A stretch of DNA of 64,000 nt. It comes from Owenia fusiformis (taxonomy: Eukaryota; Annelida; Polychaeta; Sabellida; Oweniidae). A program made the translations under genes and the position numbers. The notes under the pieces were generated by a model. The model was not told the DNA's origin. It ran no database searches and saw nothing but the letters and a program-made list of their open reading frames with translations. The stretch spans positions 20,527,936-20,591,935 of the forward strand of contig CAIIXF020000006.1 in NCBI GenBank assembly GCA_903813345.2. The letters are read 5' to 3'. Shown here piece after piece: positions 14,001 through 23,921 of the stretch; the stretch's first letter is position 1, and each line of letters begins with the position of its first letter.

Positions 14001-17000
14001 TCGGGATATCATTGTAGACCCAATTGGAGGGTAAGAAACCACCTTACCAAAATATCAATGTAGGCCAAACCCAGCCCCATACCCAGCTTTTGCCAACCGG
14101 GGTTCATTTTTCTAAAAAAAATTTCAGGGGGTTTCACATTTGATAAATTTGGCACAAAATCTCTTGAAAACTGCTCAAAATGGTAAAAAATGCATGATTT
14201 TGAAAGGAATTTCTGTCCGAGGGGGATTCTCTCGAATCCCAAAACTACTGGCGTCAGGCCTGAAATCATGCACAATTGATTGGTCCTAATAGTAAATCCT
14301 TAGGTAGATAACTGATATAAGTGAGAAAAGCAATGTTTGTAGTCTTGCATCATGTCTCTTACCTTATCTTGTCTGATAAGCCTTTTAAACTTTTTCTGCA
14401 TTCTAGGTACATGTACTGGACAGATTGGGGCGCAACACCCCATATTGAGAGAGCAGGTATGGATGGAATAGGACGGGAGGTTGTGATTGGTCAGAATTTA
14501 ACATGGCCCAATGGACTGGCTATAGACTACAAGAACTCTAAGCTGTACTGGGCTGACGCTGGCTTGAAAGTCATTGAATTCTCAGATCTTGATGGGCAGG
14601 GGAGAACGGTAAGCAAACATTTTCTAGTTAAATGAACTACAGTACTTCAGAATTTTTTCATTTATTTGAATTTATTTCAATATATTATACAGACTCTTGC
14701 TTATTTTATTTTTGCATATTCATTCCATTACACTTGCATCCTTCCTCAAACTTTTGATAAGTCCTACTGTATCTTTACCAACTGGTATGATCAATCGAGT
14801 AATATACTCAAGGAATTGTACTATTTTTCAGGTTCTCATAGGTGCTGACCTACCCCATCCATTTGGCTTGACTCTTCATGAGGACAAGGTCTACTGGACT
14901 GACTGGGTCACCAAGAGCATACAAATGGCCAACAAGGTGGATGGATCAAGGCGCGAGACTCTACGAGAGAATCTGGAGCACCTCATGGACATCCACATGT
15001 TCCACAGGAAGAGAAAATCAGGTAGGTACACACGTGTTACTATCAACATTTTTTCAAGTTATGGGTTCTTTAAGTTGAATGAAACAAGGCTAACTGGAAT
15101 ATAAAGGGATCACACCTTGATGTATTCTTCTTTTTAGAAAGGAATTTCTATTTATGCTGTATTGTTTCAGTGAGCGTTTAAGTATCTCCTTTCAAATAAA
15201 TTCTGATCTTAATGAAAGTAGGGTATATTGACCAGATTAATAATCCCCAGGCCTGCCGCCAACTTTTGCAAAGGGGTTCACTTTTCAGAAAAATTCCATG
15301 GGCAGTTCACTTTGGCAAATTTGGCCCAAAATCACATGGATACTCAGAATTGTAAAAAACTGCATGACCTTAGTCATTGTACATTTCAGTGCCAAGCATG
15401 TGTAATATAAACAATGGTGAATGCAGCCATTTGTGCCTGATAGCCCCACTGGAGCGTGACAGGAGTTGTAGTTGCCCTACTGGTGTCCTGCTGAAGTCTG
15501 ATGGTAGAACTTGTGAAGACGGTATGTAGATATTACATCATTTTATGGAAATAAAATATGAAAATATTGCTGGCTATGATATTGAAGTACAACTTTTTCA
15601 CAATTTGCAATGGAGTATAAATTGTAATGGGTTGCCTTTTGAATGTGGGTGGAGGGGGATGTTCAATTCGTGTTAGATTTTGAGATATTGGGGGTTGTTT
15701 TCCTTATGACTGATTTTGCTCTTGGATGTTTCTTTTTTCTTGCTGTATTTTGTAATGTTCTTTGATCTTTGCCCTTTTGACCCTTGTGCTTAAATGAATC
15801 TAGTGTCAATGCTAGAAAAGAAAATCTTGTTTCAGAAATGATGGATGATTTTTTATACCTTCATATTTTTCAGGAATGTCAAACTTCCTGATATTTGCAC
15901 GCAGAACTGACATCCGTCTCATCTCATTGGATGTCAACTACTACTCGGATGTCGTACTTCCTGTTGGAGAGCTAAGGAATGCTATTGCAATAGATGTAGA
16001 CCGCAAAGATAGTGAGTATTGAATAGATATAGGCTTTTGAATTACATTACTATTGAAGATTCACAATTAGTAACATTTTTTTATGAAGATGTGCTTTTCT
16101 GAATATATGAATGTCTTGAAAATCTGTTTACAATGAGAATAGAAAATTATGTTTAACTCAATGATTATCTTACATTTAAACAATTTTCACCTTTTGGTCT
16201 AAGCTAGTGATGATAAATAAATAGATTAACAAGTTATGAAATGAAAAAACTCTCCTTTTTAGGGAAAATCTACTGGTCAGACAGCGTACTTGACAAAATT
16301 CAGCGATCCAACTTAGATGGCTCAAATGTTGAAGACATCATATATGACGGCCTACATACGACTGATGGTCTTGCCATTGACTCTGCGGGACGTAAGATGT
16401 ACTGGACCGATACAGGGAGTAATAGGATTGAGGTCGCAACCCTCGACGGGAAATTGAGAAAAGTTTTGATCTGGGAGAATGTGGACAATCCAAGAGCACT
16501 GGCGTTACATAATGATGCAGGGTAGGTGCTTGTATTACAAATGTTGACTGTGTTTTTAGTGTAGAATAGTTGAATAGAGTGTAACATGTGGCATGCGTGA
16601 CATTATAATTGTATTTTGGTTGAACCAAAGAGCAGTTCATATTGAAATTTTTGAGCCAGGTAATGAGCTCACATTATTTATCACAATGTGGCCTTTTCAT
16701 ATGCAAAAAAAAACATTTAGTGGCACATGAGATATGATATTCTGTTTTTAAGTATGGTTAAATTTTATCAAGCATTTGCATTGTATTTACACTATACTTT
16801 TACATGAAAGTAGTATATGTTTTTTTTTCATTTTCTATTATATTGCAGACCTCACAAATAGTTTTATTCACTTTAGGTACATGTACTGGTCAGACTGGGG
16901 CCAGGAACCGCGCATAGAGAGGGCAGATATGGATGGGGGGAACAGACTGGTGATCATACGGGACAACCTGGGATGGCCTAATGGTCTTACCATAGATAGA

Positions 17001-20000
17001 CCCACAAATAGAATAATATGGGCAGATGCTAGGACTGAGGTAAGACCATAGATAGACCCACCAATAGAATCATATAGCTGAAATGTACAGTAAATTTACT
17101 ATTATAGCAAACTCTACAGAAAAGACAAGGGGTGCCATTTAGACACAGAAAACATTTTAAACACTAAAACAATATAACAATACAAATATAACAATAAACA
17201 ATACAAATCAATTAAACCAATTTTAGATGTTAGTCGATCACCCATTTCTTGTTTATTTTCAGGTTATCGAGGTCTCAGATCTTAGTGGAGCTAACCGTAG
17301 AGTCCTGATAAGTGGCACCCAGCACCCATATGGCCTGACTGTGTCTGGGAACTGGATTTACTGGACTGATTGGCAGTCTAAGTCCATTGAGAGAGTCAAC
17401 AAGTTCACTGGGAAGGACAGGTTTACTGTGAGAGGCTCTCTGTCTGGGCTCATGGATTTACATGCAGTGCAAGTTGATAACTATGGTAAGTTCAGAATGC
17501 ATGCTACCTCTTTTGACATGCATTTATAATAAAACTTTTCATATTTTCATCATATAGATCACAAAACATGATATACAGTATCTATTCTCTTTAATGAGCG
17601 CACATTTCCAAGACGCACATATGACTTTTATGTCAAATATGGTCTCGAGAAAACACGAAGTTTACCTTAGTGATAACTTCTAAAAAGATAAATGGCGATA
17701 TTTTAAAAAAAATATTTTGTATGTGTGCTTATTGGAATCTCTCAATATCTTATCCTCTTAATTTGGAAACTACACTATGTGCTCATTAGAGAGAATATGG
17801 TAAATAGGAATCGTGAGCAAAGACTTGAAATTAATGAACATGAATTATATCTTATTTTTGGCAACGTTTATGTTCTAGGTACTAATAAATGTGGTTCCAA
17901 CAATGGGGGGTGTAGTCACCTGTGTCTGCCCAACCCCAGGGCCTTGAGCTGTGCCTGTCCCACAGGCCTCCTGATGAAGGAAGATGGCAAGACATGTGAA
18001 ACTAGTAAGTATACTAAGCATTGTATTATGACCAGCCCCACAACCAGTAAGATTCATTTTGTTTGAGACATTGATTCAATATTTGCTAAAATATTTCAAT
18101 ATTTGCTGAAATATTTCAATATTTGCTGAAATATTTCAATATTTGCTAAAATATTTCAATATTTGCTAAAATATACATGCAGATCCCTTCAGAGCATTGT
18201 AAATTGGAACAACATATAGAATGACAATAGCTCACCCATATGAGCTCATAAATTCTATGATAAAACATGGAGAGGTTGGCCATGGGTTTGGAAATGTGTA
18301 ATGTAGAGACACCATCGAAAACAGAAGTCATGAGGGAGAACACTTGTTACGCTTGTTACGCTCGTATATGGGGTTAATTTGAATGACTTTAGGTGATCTT
18401 GTTGTAAAATGAAACAAAATCACTGTATAGCATATTTGTCAGCACTGAATGAATGTATCAAAACTATCTCCCTGTTTCAGTGCCCAGGGACTATCTCCTA
18501 TTTGCCAGCAGGGCCAGTATAAGGCGTATTAGTATGGATACTCCAGACAACACAGATGTTACCATACCCCTCACTGATCTACACAATGTCATTGCTCTGG
18601 ACTATGATCTTAAAGAGGGGAAGATATATTACACTGATGTCTATTTGGATGTGATAAGGTGAGATTACTTTTCATATGATTCACTTGTATTTTCTGGTCT
18701 CTGAATAATTGCAGTATTGTTTTTCTAGCCTCCAACTTTTCTGAGACTGAAATTCAGTACTCTGCATTAGGTTGTCAGTATTCAGTGTCTGGAACAAATG
18801 TTATACTTTTGTGGTCATTTGCAATAACTTTAAAATTGACTTGAATGTTTTTCCAGGAGAGCCAACCTTAATGGGTCAAAGGTTGAGAGTGTCATAGACC
18901 AAGGGTTAACAACAGCTGATGGCATAGCAGTTGATTGGGTCGGAAGGAACCTTTATTGGACAGACACCGGACGTAACGTCATAGAGGTTGCCTTGTTAGA
19001 TGGCACATGTAGGAAAACTCTTATTGAGGTTAACCTGGATGAACCAAGAGCAATTGCATTGTTTCCAAGGAAAGGGTATGTTGGTTTTTACGATGATTTT
19101 GTAAATGTGAGAAATTGTACTTGGCAACAATGAAAAAGCACAGATAACCCTCGATCTCTTTAAGAAGTGAAAAAATAAAATAAGCAGTGAAAATTAATTC
19201 CAATGCAAAATAGCTCAAAACTAGATTGAACATTTTTCAACAAGAATTAGTATTTATCAAATGACTCTTTGTGTGCTTGATTTTGTCATAATATTACATC
19301 TCTTTCTTTGTAATTCCCCTCATATTGAATTAGTTTATATTTGACCATTTCAAATGCATTTATTTCAATAATTCTTTTTCAGCTTGATGTTTTGGACAGA
19401 TTGGGGTAAAGTGCCAAAAATTGAGCGTTCTTTCCAAGATGGCTCCAATAGAAAGGCAATTATAGATGATAATCTTGGATGGCCTAATGGTCTCTCAATA
19501 GATTATGATATGCGACGTATCTATTGGGCAGATGCGCAGTTTGATCGTATCGAGACTGCGGATTTGAATGGCAACAATCGAGTGCATCTGTTGGAGCAGG
19601 TCGACCACCCATTTGGTCTGACAGTGGTAGGTTTATGAATGATATTCTATTCTTCATTTCAAACCATTTTTTTTTTGTTCATTGCATTCACAGTTTGAGA
19701 TAAATATTTGAGACCTGTATCCAATTAGTTTTGAGCTGATTGTTTGAGGAAAAATAACATAGCATCGGGCCTGTAATTTGATTTTGCCAAATATGTTCGA
19801 AATCTTTTTGACCATCCCCGATTGTATAGTTATTAAACTTACTATGTATAGGTTGTTGTGTCTTGAGTTCTCTTTCACTGACCTGTATGCAAAATATTCT
19901 TCTCTTATATATTCCACTAAGAGCTGTTATTGTTCAGCACCTTCTTGTTTCTGTTTGCAGTGTCCCATTGTTTCAATGAGAGAGAGATCGCTCATTCATT

Positions 20001-23000
20001 GTACCCATTGTTATTCTTTCAGTTTGGAGACTATGTATATTGGACAGACTGGCAGAAGCGTGCCATAACTCGCTGTGATAAACTCACTGGTAAACATTCC
20101 ACAATCGTCCAGGGCAACATGGATGGTCTCATGGACATACACGTTGTCTCTGCGTCACGCCAAATGGGCACAAATGGCTGCAGTATAAACAATGGCGGCT
20201 GTACACATTTATGTCTCGCTCGGCCTAACGGTTACACATGTGCATGTCCAGACTCTCCAGACACAAGGCCTTGCTCAACAGGTATATAGTATACAATTGT
20301 TCACCTCTTCAGGAGTTGACAGTATACAATTGTTGACCTCTCCAGAGGTCAACCGGCAAAATTGTATACCGAGACTGTAAACCGAGAAACTACTGTTGAC
20401 AGAGACCGAAGGTCGAGGTCAACAGTGTTTCAAGGTTTACAGTCGAGGTATAGGATTTTGACGGTTGACCGAATGGAGAGGTCTACAATTGTTTTGTTAG
20501 TCAGAAGTAACTAATAATACTCATATATACGACAGTCATCAATCATGGCTTCATTTCACAATCTTTTCTACGAACCATGCCAGCAATAATTTTTAAGAAA
20601 ATCTGAAGACAGTGGAAGCTAAACTCTCTGTTTTTGGCACATAACTGCGTACTCACTAGTAAATTAATGTTAATTTTGCGTTTCTATTTGTATTGTTGCT
20701 ATACTCGTCATGTAGGAAAGTCAAAATATCACTTTCATCAACGTGTACAAAATGTCCGACTACCATGTTTTTTTCTGTAAACATTGTGACGTCATATTTC
20801 CCATAATTCACAAGTGTAGTACAGTAACATACGCGGTCAATAATATGATATCCCATGATGCACAAGTGAGGTACAGGCAAAAATGTTGACTGCTAATTGA
20901 CCAATCAGATGCGAGTATTTACACTGAGGTACTAACAATAATAATTATATCCCTCACACTGTAAACTGAGACAGCATGTTGAGGTCCTTTCCAAGTGGAA
21001 GAATTTTGATTTGACACCCAAGTGGACATATTGAAACTCGGCTAAAATGGTTTGACTTTCACGCAAATATGAATATTATTGGTGTTGTTGTATTATATAA
21101 CTTATCAAGATGAAAAAATGTGTTTATTTTCTATTCAATATTTCTTGTTTCTGTTCCATTTTCAAATAATACTTTGTTATGTTGATTTGTTAATGCTGCC
21201 ATAGGCTATACACATGTCATAGACAATGTGAAGGATTGGTTTGATATCAGCCATGGTAAGAATTACAGAGTTAGTTATATGTAAACTGATTAACATGTGG
21301 ATATTGCATTACCTCTGATATGATATGTGCAAAATAATAAGTCACCATCTATTATTGAATGAAGTTACACATAGCCTAACATATCTATAAGCCATGAATT
21401 GTCGATTCTTGTATATATAATTTGAGTTCAACTTAAAAAAAGCTTTTAGATGACAGTGAATTATAAAAAATATGAAGACCTAGGTTATCAACAGAACAGA
21501 CTTCTGAGTTCATATTTTGACAAGCTCATGAAAAAAACTTCTTTTTTAACAAGTTTAGAAAAATAGATATTATAAGCTGACAACTGCACTAATACAGTTG
21601 AGGCACCAATGCCTGTAAAATACCATATCCAAGCTAATTCATATAACATCTATTCCAGTCCCCACTATAAATGGTGTGCCACGACCACGCCCATCAGGCA
21701 CTGACAAGGGCTTTGAAGACTATGAGTATGGAACTGATTGGAACGAAGGTTATGATTTCTCACCAGGTGATACAGATCAAAATACATTGTAAGTGCATCT
21801 GTTAATTCCTAGTCTCAAATTATAATATACATACAACGTTGTACATACTATAAAGCCTTTCTAATCTGAACACCGCTAGGACAAGCCAAAAGTGTTCAAG
21901 TTGGTAGATCTCCACATTTCTAGGATTGTTAACATGAAGTCTGTTGCAAATTAAAAATATGGAACCAAAATGTCCATATTGAGCATTGTTCAGGTTAGAG
22001 TGGTGTTCGGTTATACAGGTTTTAATATAATGTCAACTAAAGAGATCCTCATTAACCTGATTATCACCAGTTTGGATTTGTTAATCATGATGATATGATA
22101 TGTTGATAATAGCATCCAATTGAAATTGTTAACCTTTTAACTAATAAATCCTCTTTTTTACAGATGTAGTGAAGAAAACAGACGAAAAGGCAAGTGCAAT
22201 AGTCTTGAGTCTAAAACTTCTCAGAATTCAACAGGTGTTCATGGTGCGTACATAGGTCTCGCTGTCATCCTTGGTGTAGCAATAATAGGAATTATAATCT
22301 TCTTGCTGGTATGGAGAAGGTATGTATAGTGTTTCTTAGTATGTCACATTTTACAACCCTTGGTAAGAGCTTGACTTTATTGGCCCTCTTTAATTTGCCT
22401 GTATTCCATTAGAATATTGTTCATATTTTGACTTCGGATTTCACCGACAAGTTTCTGCCTATTTTGGCTTACATTCATGAATATACCTTTCTAATAAATC
22501 CTGATCCTTTTGTTGAACCAAAGAAACAAGGTATATTGGCTACATTTATGATGTCATACCTTGCAGAAAGTAATGTTTTTAAACACAATTTAAATGAGTT
22601 TTCGAACAACAATTTAACAATATTTCTGCACTGAAACTGTAAGAATGACATCATAACCAATTGATGGCACTGTAAGAATGACATCATAACCAATGGATGG
22701 CACTGTAAGAATGACTTCATAACCAATAGATGGCATTGTAAGAATGACTTCATAACCAATAGATGGCATTGTAAGAATGACTTCATAACCAATAGATGGC
22801 ATTGTAAGAATGACATCATAACCAATAGATGGCATTGTAAGAATGACATCATAACCAATAGGTGGCATTGTAAGAATGACATCATAACCAATAGATGGCA
22901 TTGTAAGAATGACATCATAACCAATAGGTGGCATTGTAAGAATGACATCATAACCAATAGGTGGCATTGTAAGAATGACATCATAACCAATAGGTGGCAT

Positions 23001-23921
23001 TGTAAGAATGACATCATAACCAATAGGTGGCATTGTAAGAATGACATCATAACCAATAGATGGCATTGTAAGAATGACATCATAACCAATAGGTGGCATT
23101 GTAAGAATGACATCATAACCAATAGGTGGCATTGTAAGAATGACATCATAACCAATAGGTGGCATGATTCACTGAATAAGACTATTGAAGATTGTTTGAA
23201 GGTTGTTTTTCATATATTCCAGACATAAGAGACGTCGAAGGGCCATGGATCCAACACTTATATTCTCTAATCTCACATATATGAAGAGTAGCAGTGATTC
23301 CGTAGATATAGATAGACGTAGTGCAAAGAACCAGAGGTTACTCAAATATGATAAAAAAGAGGTTTGTCCTTTCTTATTACTAGTATATCTTTATCATTTA
23401 TTGTTTATTGTTTTTGGCATTCATATTATAATATGCAAGTCATCATGCGATCACCATACATGGAGAATTATCTTTTTTATGTTATCTGGTAATTTTTCAA
23501 TAAATATCGCGTATGAACAAAGAAGAAACAAATCACTATCTATCTATTCATATATCATATATATTCAAAGTTAAGTCACTCATTTAATTTCAATATTTTT
23601 CAGATTTAATGTATTTTATGTGTTAATGTATTGCTCAATGTATTTAATATGTTTCAGGAGAGGCTAACTATATTACCAGCCAAACCTAAAGACTCTGTAA
23701 AGCACAACGAGCGAGAGGTAGTGTCTTTAATGAAAAGCACTGAAGCAATTGTAGACTGTTCTACCCCTCCCACCCCTCCTCCACCCTTACGTCATGACTC
23801 AAAACTTATTTTCAAAACCAGGAGTGATTCAAACTTACGGAATGTTAACAGTGACAGTGATTATGGTGACAAAGAGGAAGTGATATATGAATCTATAGAA
23901 GGCATGGAAACGCAGATATAG
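4840..23921 (+). CDS. LRP4: LRP4-like receptor, 33 exons, 5' partial
   Basis: Type I membrane receptor of the LDL-receptor family. Joining 33 GT-AG exons gives an uninterrupted frame of 1,824 residues after a split first codon. The order is seven LDLa repeats (about residues 1-280), an EGF plus a calcium-binding EGF (281-363), then four YWTD propellers (364-626, 669-931, 976-1236, 1279-1532), each followed by an EGF, then stalk, transmembrane helix and a tail of about 135 residues. This module order, the HPQRQPP motif ending propeller 1 and the membrane-proximal C-x9-C pair identify LRP4 rather than LRP5/6, LRP1/2 or LDLR. Vertebrate LRP4 binds agrin, activates MuSK and modulates Wnt signalling; function here is inferred. 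Signal peptide and one N-terminal LDLa repeat are missing from the window, so the gene is 5' incomplete. LDLa and isolated EGF exons are mostly phase 1-1, as expected for shuffled modules. Confidence 0.93.
7188..7208 (+). repeat. Poly-G tract in LRP4 intron
   Basis: A run of about twenty consecutive G residues 84 bp before the acceptor of the LDLa exon at 7292. It is a likely sequencing and length-variation hotspot and can form a G-quadruplex. Confidence 0.9.
8409..9120 (+). repeat. 95-bp tandem array of truncated exon copies
   Basis: Seven head-to-tail units precede the genuine exon. Copies of the exon start fall at 8456, 8551, 8646, 8741, 8836, 8931 and 9026, with the genuine exon at 9121, so the period is exactly 95 or (twice, at most) within a base of it. 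Each unit carries a pyrimidine tract, CAG acceptor and 55 bp of exon, then ACATGTAGAC (ACCTGTAG in copy 2). Read in the entry frame each copy ends at TAG, codon 21. No strong donor is seen in a unit. Copies 5-7 carry the CGC (Arg) codon found in the genuine exon, earlier ones CAC (His), which suggests stepwise expansion. Confidence 0.95.
9121..9205 (+). CDS. LRP4: LRP4 exon completing the last LDLa repeat
   Basis: This 85-bp exon (phase 0 in, phase 1 out) completes the LDLa repeat begun at the end of exon 7940-8097. It encodes CDNGVCIG through [10 protein letters not shown] and so supplies the calcium-binding SDE motif. Its donor is A|GTAAGT. It is the eighth and only complete unit of a 95-bp tandem array in which the upstream seven copies hold the same acceptor and the first 55 bp of this exon and then run into TAG. 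Its acceptor context, CTACCTTCAG, differs from GTACCTTCAG in the other seven copies by one purine-to-pyrimidine change. I chose this copy because it alone has the donor and the rest of the repeat in frame. Confidence 0.9.
9444..9695 (+). CDS. LRP4: LRP4 exon: EGF and calcium-binding EGF
   Basis: A single 252-bp phase 1-1 exon encodes two EGF modules. The first runs [14 protein letters not shown] to KMCE. The second starts [11 protein letters not shown], the D-x-D-E-C signature of calcium-binding EGF, and ends CKAL. In LRP4 this pair joins the LDLa cluster to the first propeller. An alternative AG at 9449-9450 is rejected because it would put the cysteines out of frame. Vertebrate genes commonly split such pairs, so the fused exon is a small structural feature of this gene. 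Confidence 0.9.
10159..12416 (+). CDS. LRP4: LRP4 exons for beta-propeller 1 (five exons)
   Basis: Exons 10159-10287, 10685-10786, 11069-11225, 11550-11773 and 12240-12416. They encode the first six-bladed YWTD propeller (about residues 364-626). Blade signatures are [24 protein letters not shown] and LYWTDWH, with the WPNGLTIDY loop. The block closes with [15 protein letters not shown], a conserved junction to the following EGF. In vertebrates propeller 1 is the agrin-binding propeller of LRP4; that role here is inferred. Splice phases 1-1-1-2-1-1 join without error. Introns range from about 0.3 to 0.5 kb. Confidence 0.93.
12642..12767 (+). CDS. LRP4: LRP4 exon: EGF after propeller 1
   Basis: Symmetric phase 1-1 exon of 126 bp encoding one EGF module with six cysteines: [14 protein letters not shown], then CDCATGF and NGQNC. 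The NNGGCSHLC form is typical of EGF modules that cap YWTD propellers in this family, where the EGF packs against the base of the propeller. Confidence 0.92.
13088..15021 (+). CDS. LRP4: LRP4 exons for beta-propeller 2 (four exons)
   Basis: Exons 13088-13296, 13843-14030, 14407-14608 and 14832-15021, phases 1-0-2-0-1. They encode [16 protein letters not shown], the usual propeller opening, then blades with [35 protein letters not shown] and VYWTDWV. The block ends [15 protein letters not shown]. All six blades are accounted for, and no frameshift is seen. Two of the introns (after 13296 and after 14030) carry diverged interspersed repeats. Confidence 0.92.
13546..13790. repeat. Interspersed repeat with ATGTCACCAC hairpin
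   Basis: ATGTCACCACCAAATGTGGT with GACAT following forms a perfect hairpin at 13546-13570, and a related ATGTCACCAC lies near 13761. The stretch AATGGCAGGTGGTGACATTT at about 13631 recurs diverged on the plus strand near 46270, so it belongs to a dispersed family. Confidence 0.65.
14045..14245. repeat. Interspersed repeat copy 1
   Basis: Diverged copy of a repeat also found in the next but one LRP4 intron (about 15235-15385). Shared blocks are CTTTTGC, GGGGTTCA, TTTCA, AAATTTGGC and AAAAA-TGCATGA. No coding potential. Confidence 0.6.
15235..15385. repeat. Interspersed repeat copy 2
   Basis: Second copy of the family at 14045-14245, same orientation. It ends a few bases before the acceptor of the EGF exon at 15390. 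Confidence 0.6.
15390..15521 (+). CDS. LRP4: LRP4 exon: EGF after propeller 2
   Basis: Symmetric phase 1-1 exon of 132 bp. It encodes [15 protein letters not shown] and CSCPTGVLL to GRTCED, a six-cysteine EGF module. The loop between cysteines 3 and 4 ([10 protein letters not shown]) is slightly long, as in the corresponding module of vertebrate LRP4. Confidence 0.9.
15874..17485 (+). CDS. LRP4: LRP4 exons for beta-propeller 3 (four exons)
   Basis: Exons 15874-16011, 16263-16521, 16877-17039 and 17263-17485, phases 1-1-2-0-1. The propeller opens [17 protein letters not shown] and has blades [35 protein letters not shown] and [15 protein letters not shown]. It ends [14 protein letters not shown]. 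In vertebrates the propeller 3 region of LRP4 contributes to MuSK activation; here this is inference. The fourth blade reads IIWADA instead of YWAD, a conservative change also tolerated elsewhere in the family. Confidence 0.92.
17879..18004 (+). CDS. LRP4: LRP4 exon: EGF after propeller 3
   Basis: Symmetric phase 1-1 exon of 126 bp encoding [16 protein letters not shown], then CACPTGLLM and GKTCET, one six-cysteine EGF module capping propeller 3. The acceptor is TCTAG|GT and the donor A|GTAAGT. Confidence 0.92.
18077..18176 (+). repeat. 20-bp AT-rich tandem repeat, 5 copies
   Basis: Five units of CAATATTTGCTGAAATATTT (G or A at one position), in the intron after the EGF exon at 17879-18004. 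The unit is partly palindromic (AAATATTT). Confidence 0.92.
18481..20281 (+). CDS. LRP4: LRP4 exons for propeller 4 and final EGF
   Basis: Exons 18481-18658, 18857-19075, 19383-19626 and 20023-20281, phases 1-2-2-0-1. The propeller opens [17 protein letters not shown] and has blades [30 protein letters not shown] and VYWTDWQK. The last exon also encodes the final EGF-like module, [16 protein letters not shown] with [12 protein letters not shown]. Unlike the other three propellers, the EGF here is fused to the last propeller exon rather than being separate. The ACPD...PC ending is characteristic of the last EGF of LRP4. Confidence 0.93.
20326..20492. repeat. Long nested palindrome (foldback element)
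   Basis: Arms pair along nearly the full length: 20326-20344 with 20474-20492 (ACAATTGTTGACCTCTCCA, one mismatch), 20345-20355 with 20462-20470, 20357-20383 with 20434-20460, and CTGTTGAC with GTCAACAG in the centre. A partial direct copy of the left arm lies at 20291-20312. It starts 45 bp after the exon donor at 20281. Confidence 0.85.
21205..21788 (+). CDS. LRP4: LRP4 stalk exons (two exons)
   Basis: Exons 21205-21255 (51 bp, phase 1-1) and 21659-21788 (phase 1-2). They encode about 60 residues between the last EGF and the membrane segment: [16 protein letters not shown], then a proline/arginine patch (PRPRP) and an acidic, tyrosine-rich stretch [16 protein letters not shown]. No recognised domain is present. 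The frame is supported by agreement of both splice phases with flanking exons rather than by strong similarity; the small first exon is the least certain of the gene. Confidence 0.78.
21855..22022. repeat. GAACACC-ended inverted repeat element
   Basis: Imperfect inverted ends: CCTTTCTAATCTGAACACC on the left and the complement of GGTGTTCGGTTATACAGG on the right. Related GTGTTCA-rich segments lie at about 6195-6350, 29148-29432 and 34180-34380. Confidence 0.6.
22164..22319 (+). CDS. LRP4: LRP4 transmembrane exon
   Basis: Exon of 156 bp, phases 2-2. It begins [12 protein letters not shown], a C-x9-C pair next to the membrane that matches the spacing remembered for vertebrate LRP4, then an N-glycosylation sequon (NST). 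The transmembrane helix follows: [19 protein letters not shown] to LLVW, with the stop-transfer RR completed by the next exon (HKRRRR). Confidence 0.92.
22639..23166 (+). repeat. 33-bp minisatellite, 16 copies
   Basis: Sixteen units of exactly 33 bp (528 bp), consensus GTAAGAATGACATCATAACC then AATAGATGGCATT. It lies in the intron between the transmembrane and tail exons of LRP4. Because 33 is a multiple of 3, two minus-strand frames stay open; these are artefacts of the repeat. Confidence 0.97.
23223..23921 (+). CDS. LRP4: LRP4 cytoplasmic tail exons and stop
   Basis: Exons 23223-23361 and 23658-23921, ending at TAG. The tail begins with basic residues [10 protein letters not shown] and then [13 protein letters not shown] matches the conserved NLTY of vertebrate LRP4, but the NPxY endocytosis motif that follows it there is not present. 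A proline-rich patch (TPPTPPPPL, possible SH3 ligand) and an acidic serine-rich region follow. The C-terminus is GMETQI, a class I PDZ ligand (T at -2, I at 0), comparable in position to the PDZ ligand at the end of vertebrate LRP4. The donor of the first exon is GAG|GTTTGT, weaker than the others. Confidence 0.88.

Noticed and set aside
22475-23165. Two long minus-strand frames with 11-residue peptide repeats
   Set aside because: They are read-through of a 33-bp intronic minisatellite; no start context, no family similarity.
22639-23166. Regular repeat array resembling CRISPR
   Set aside because: Units are contiguous with no unique spacers, and the setting is a eukaryotic intron.
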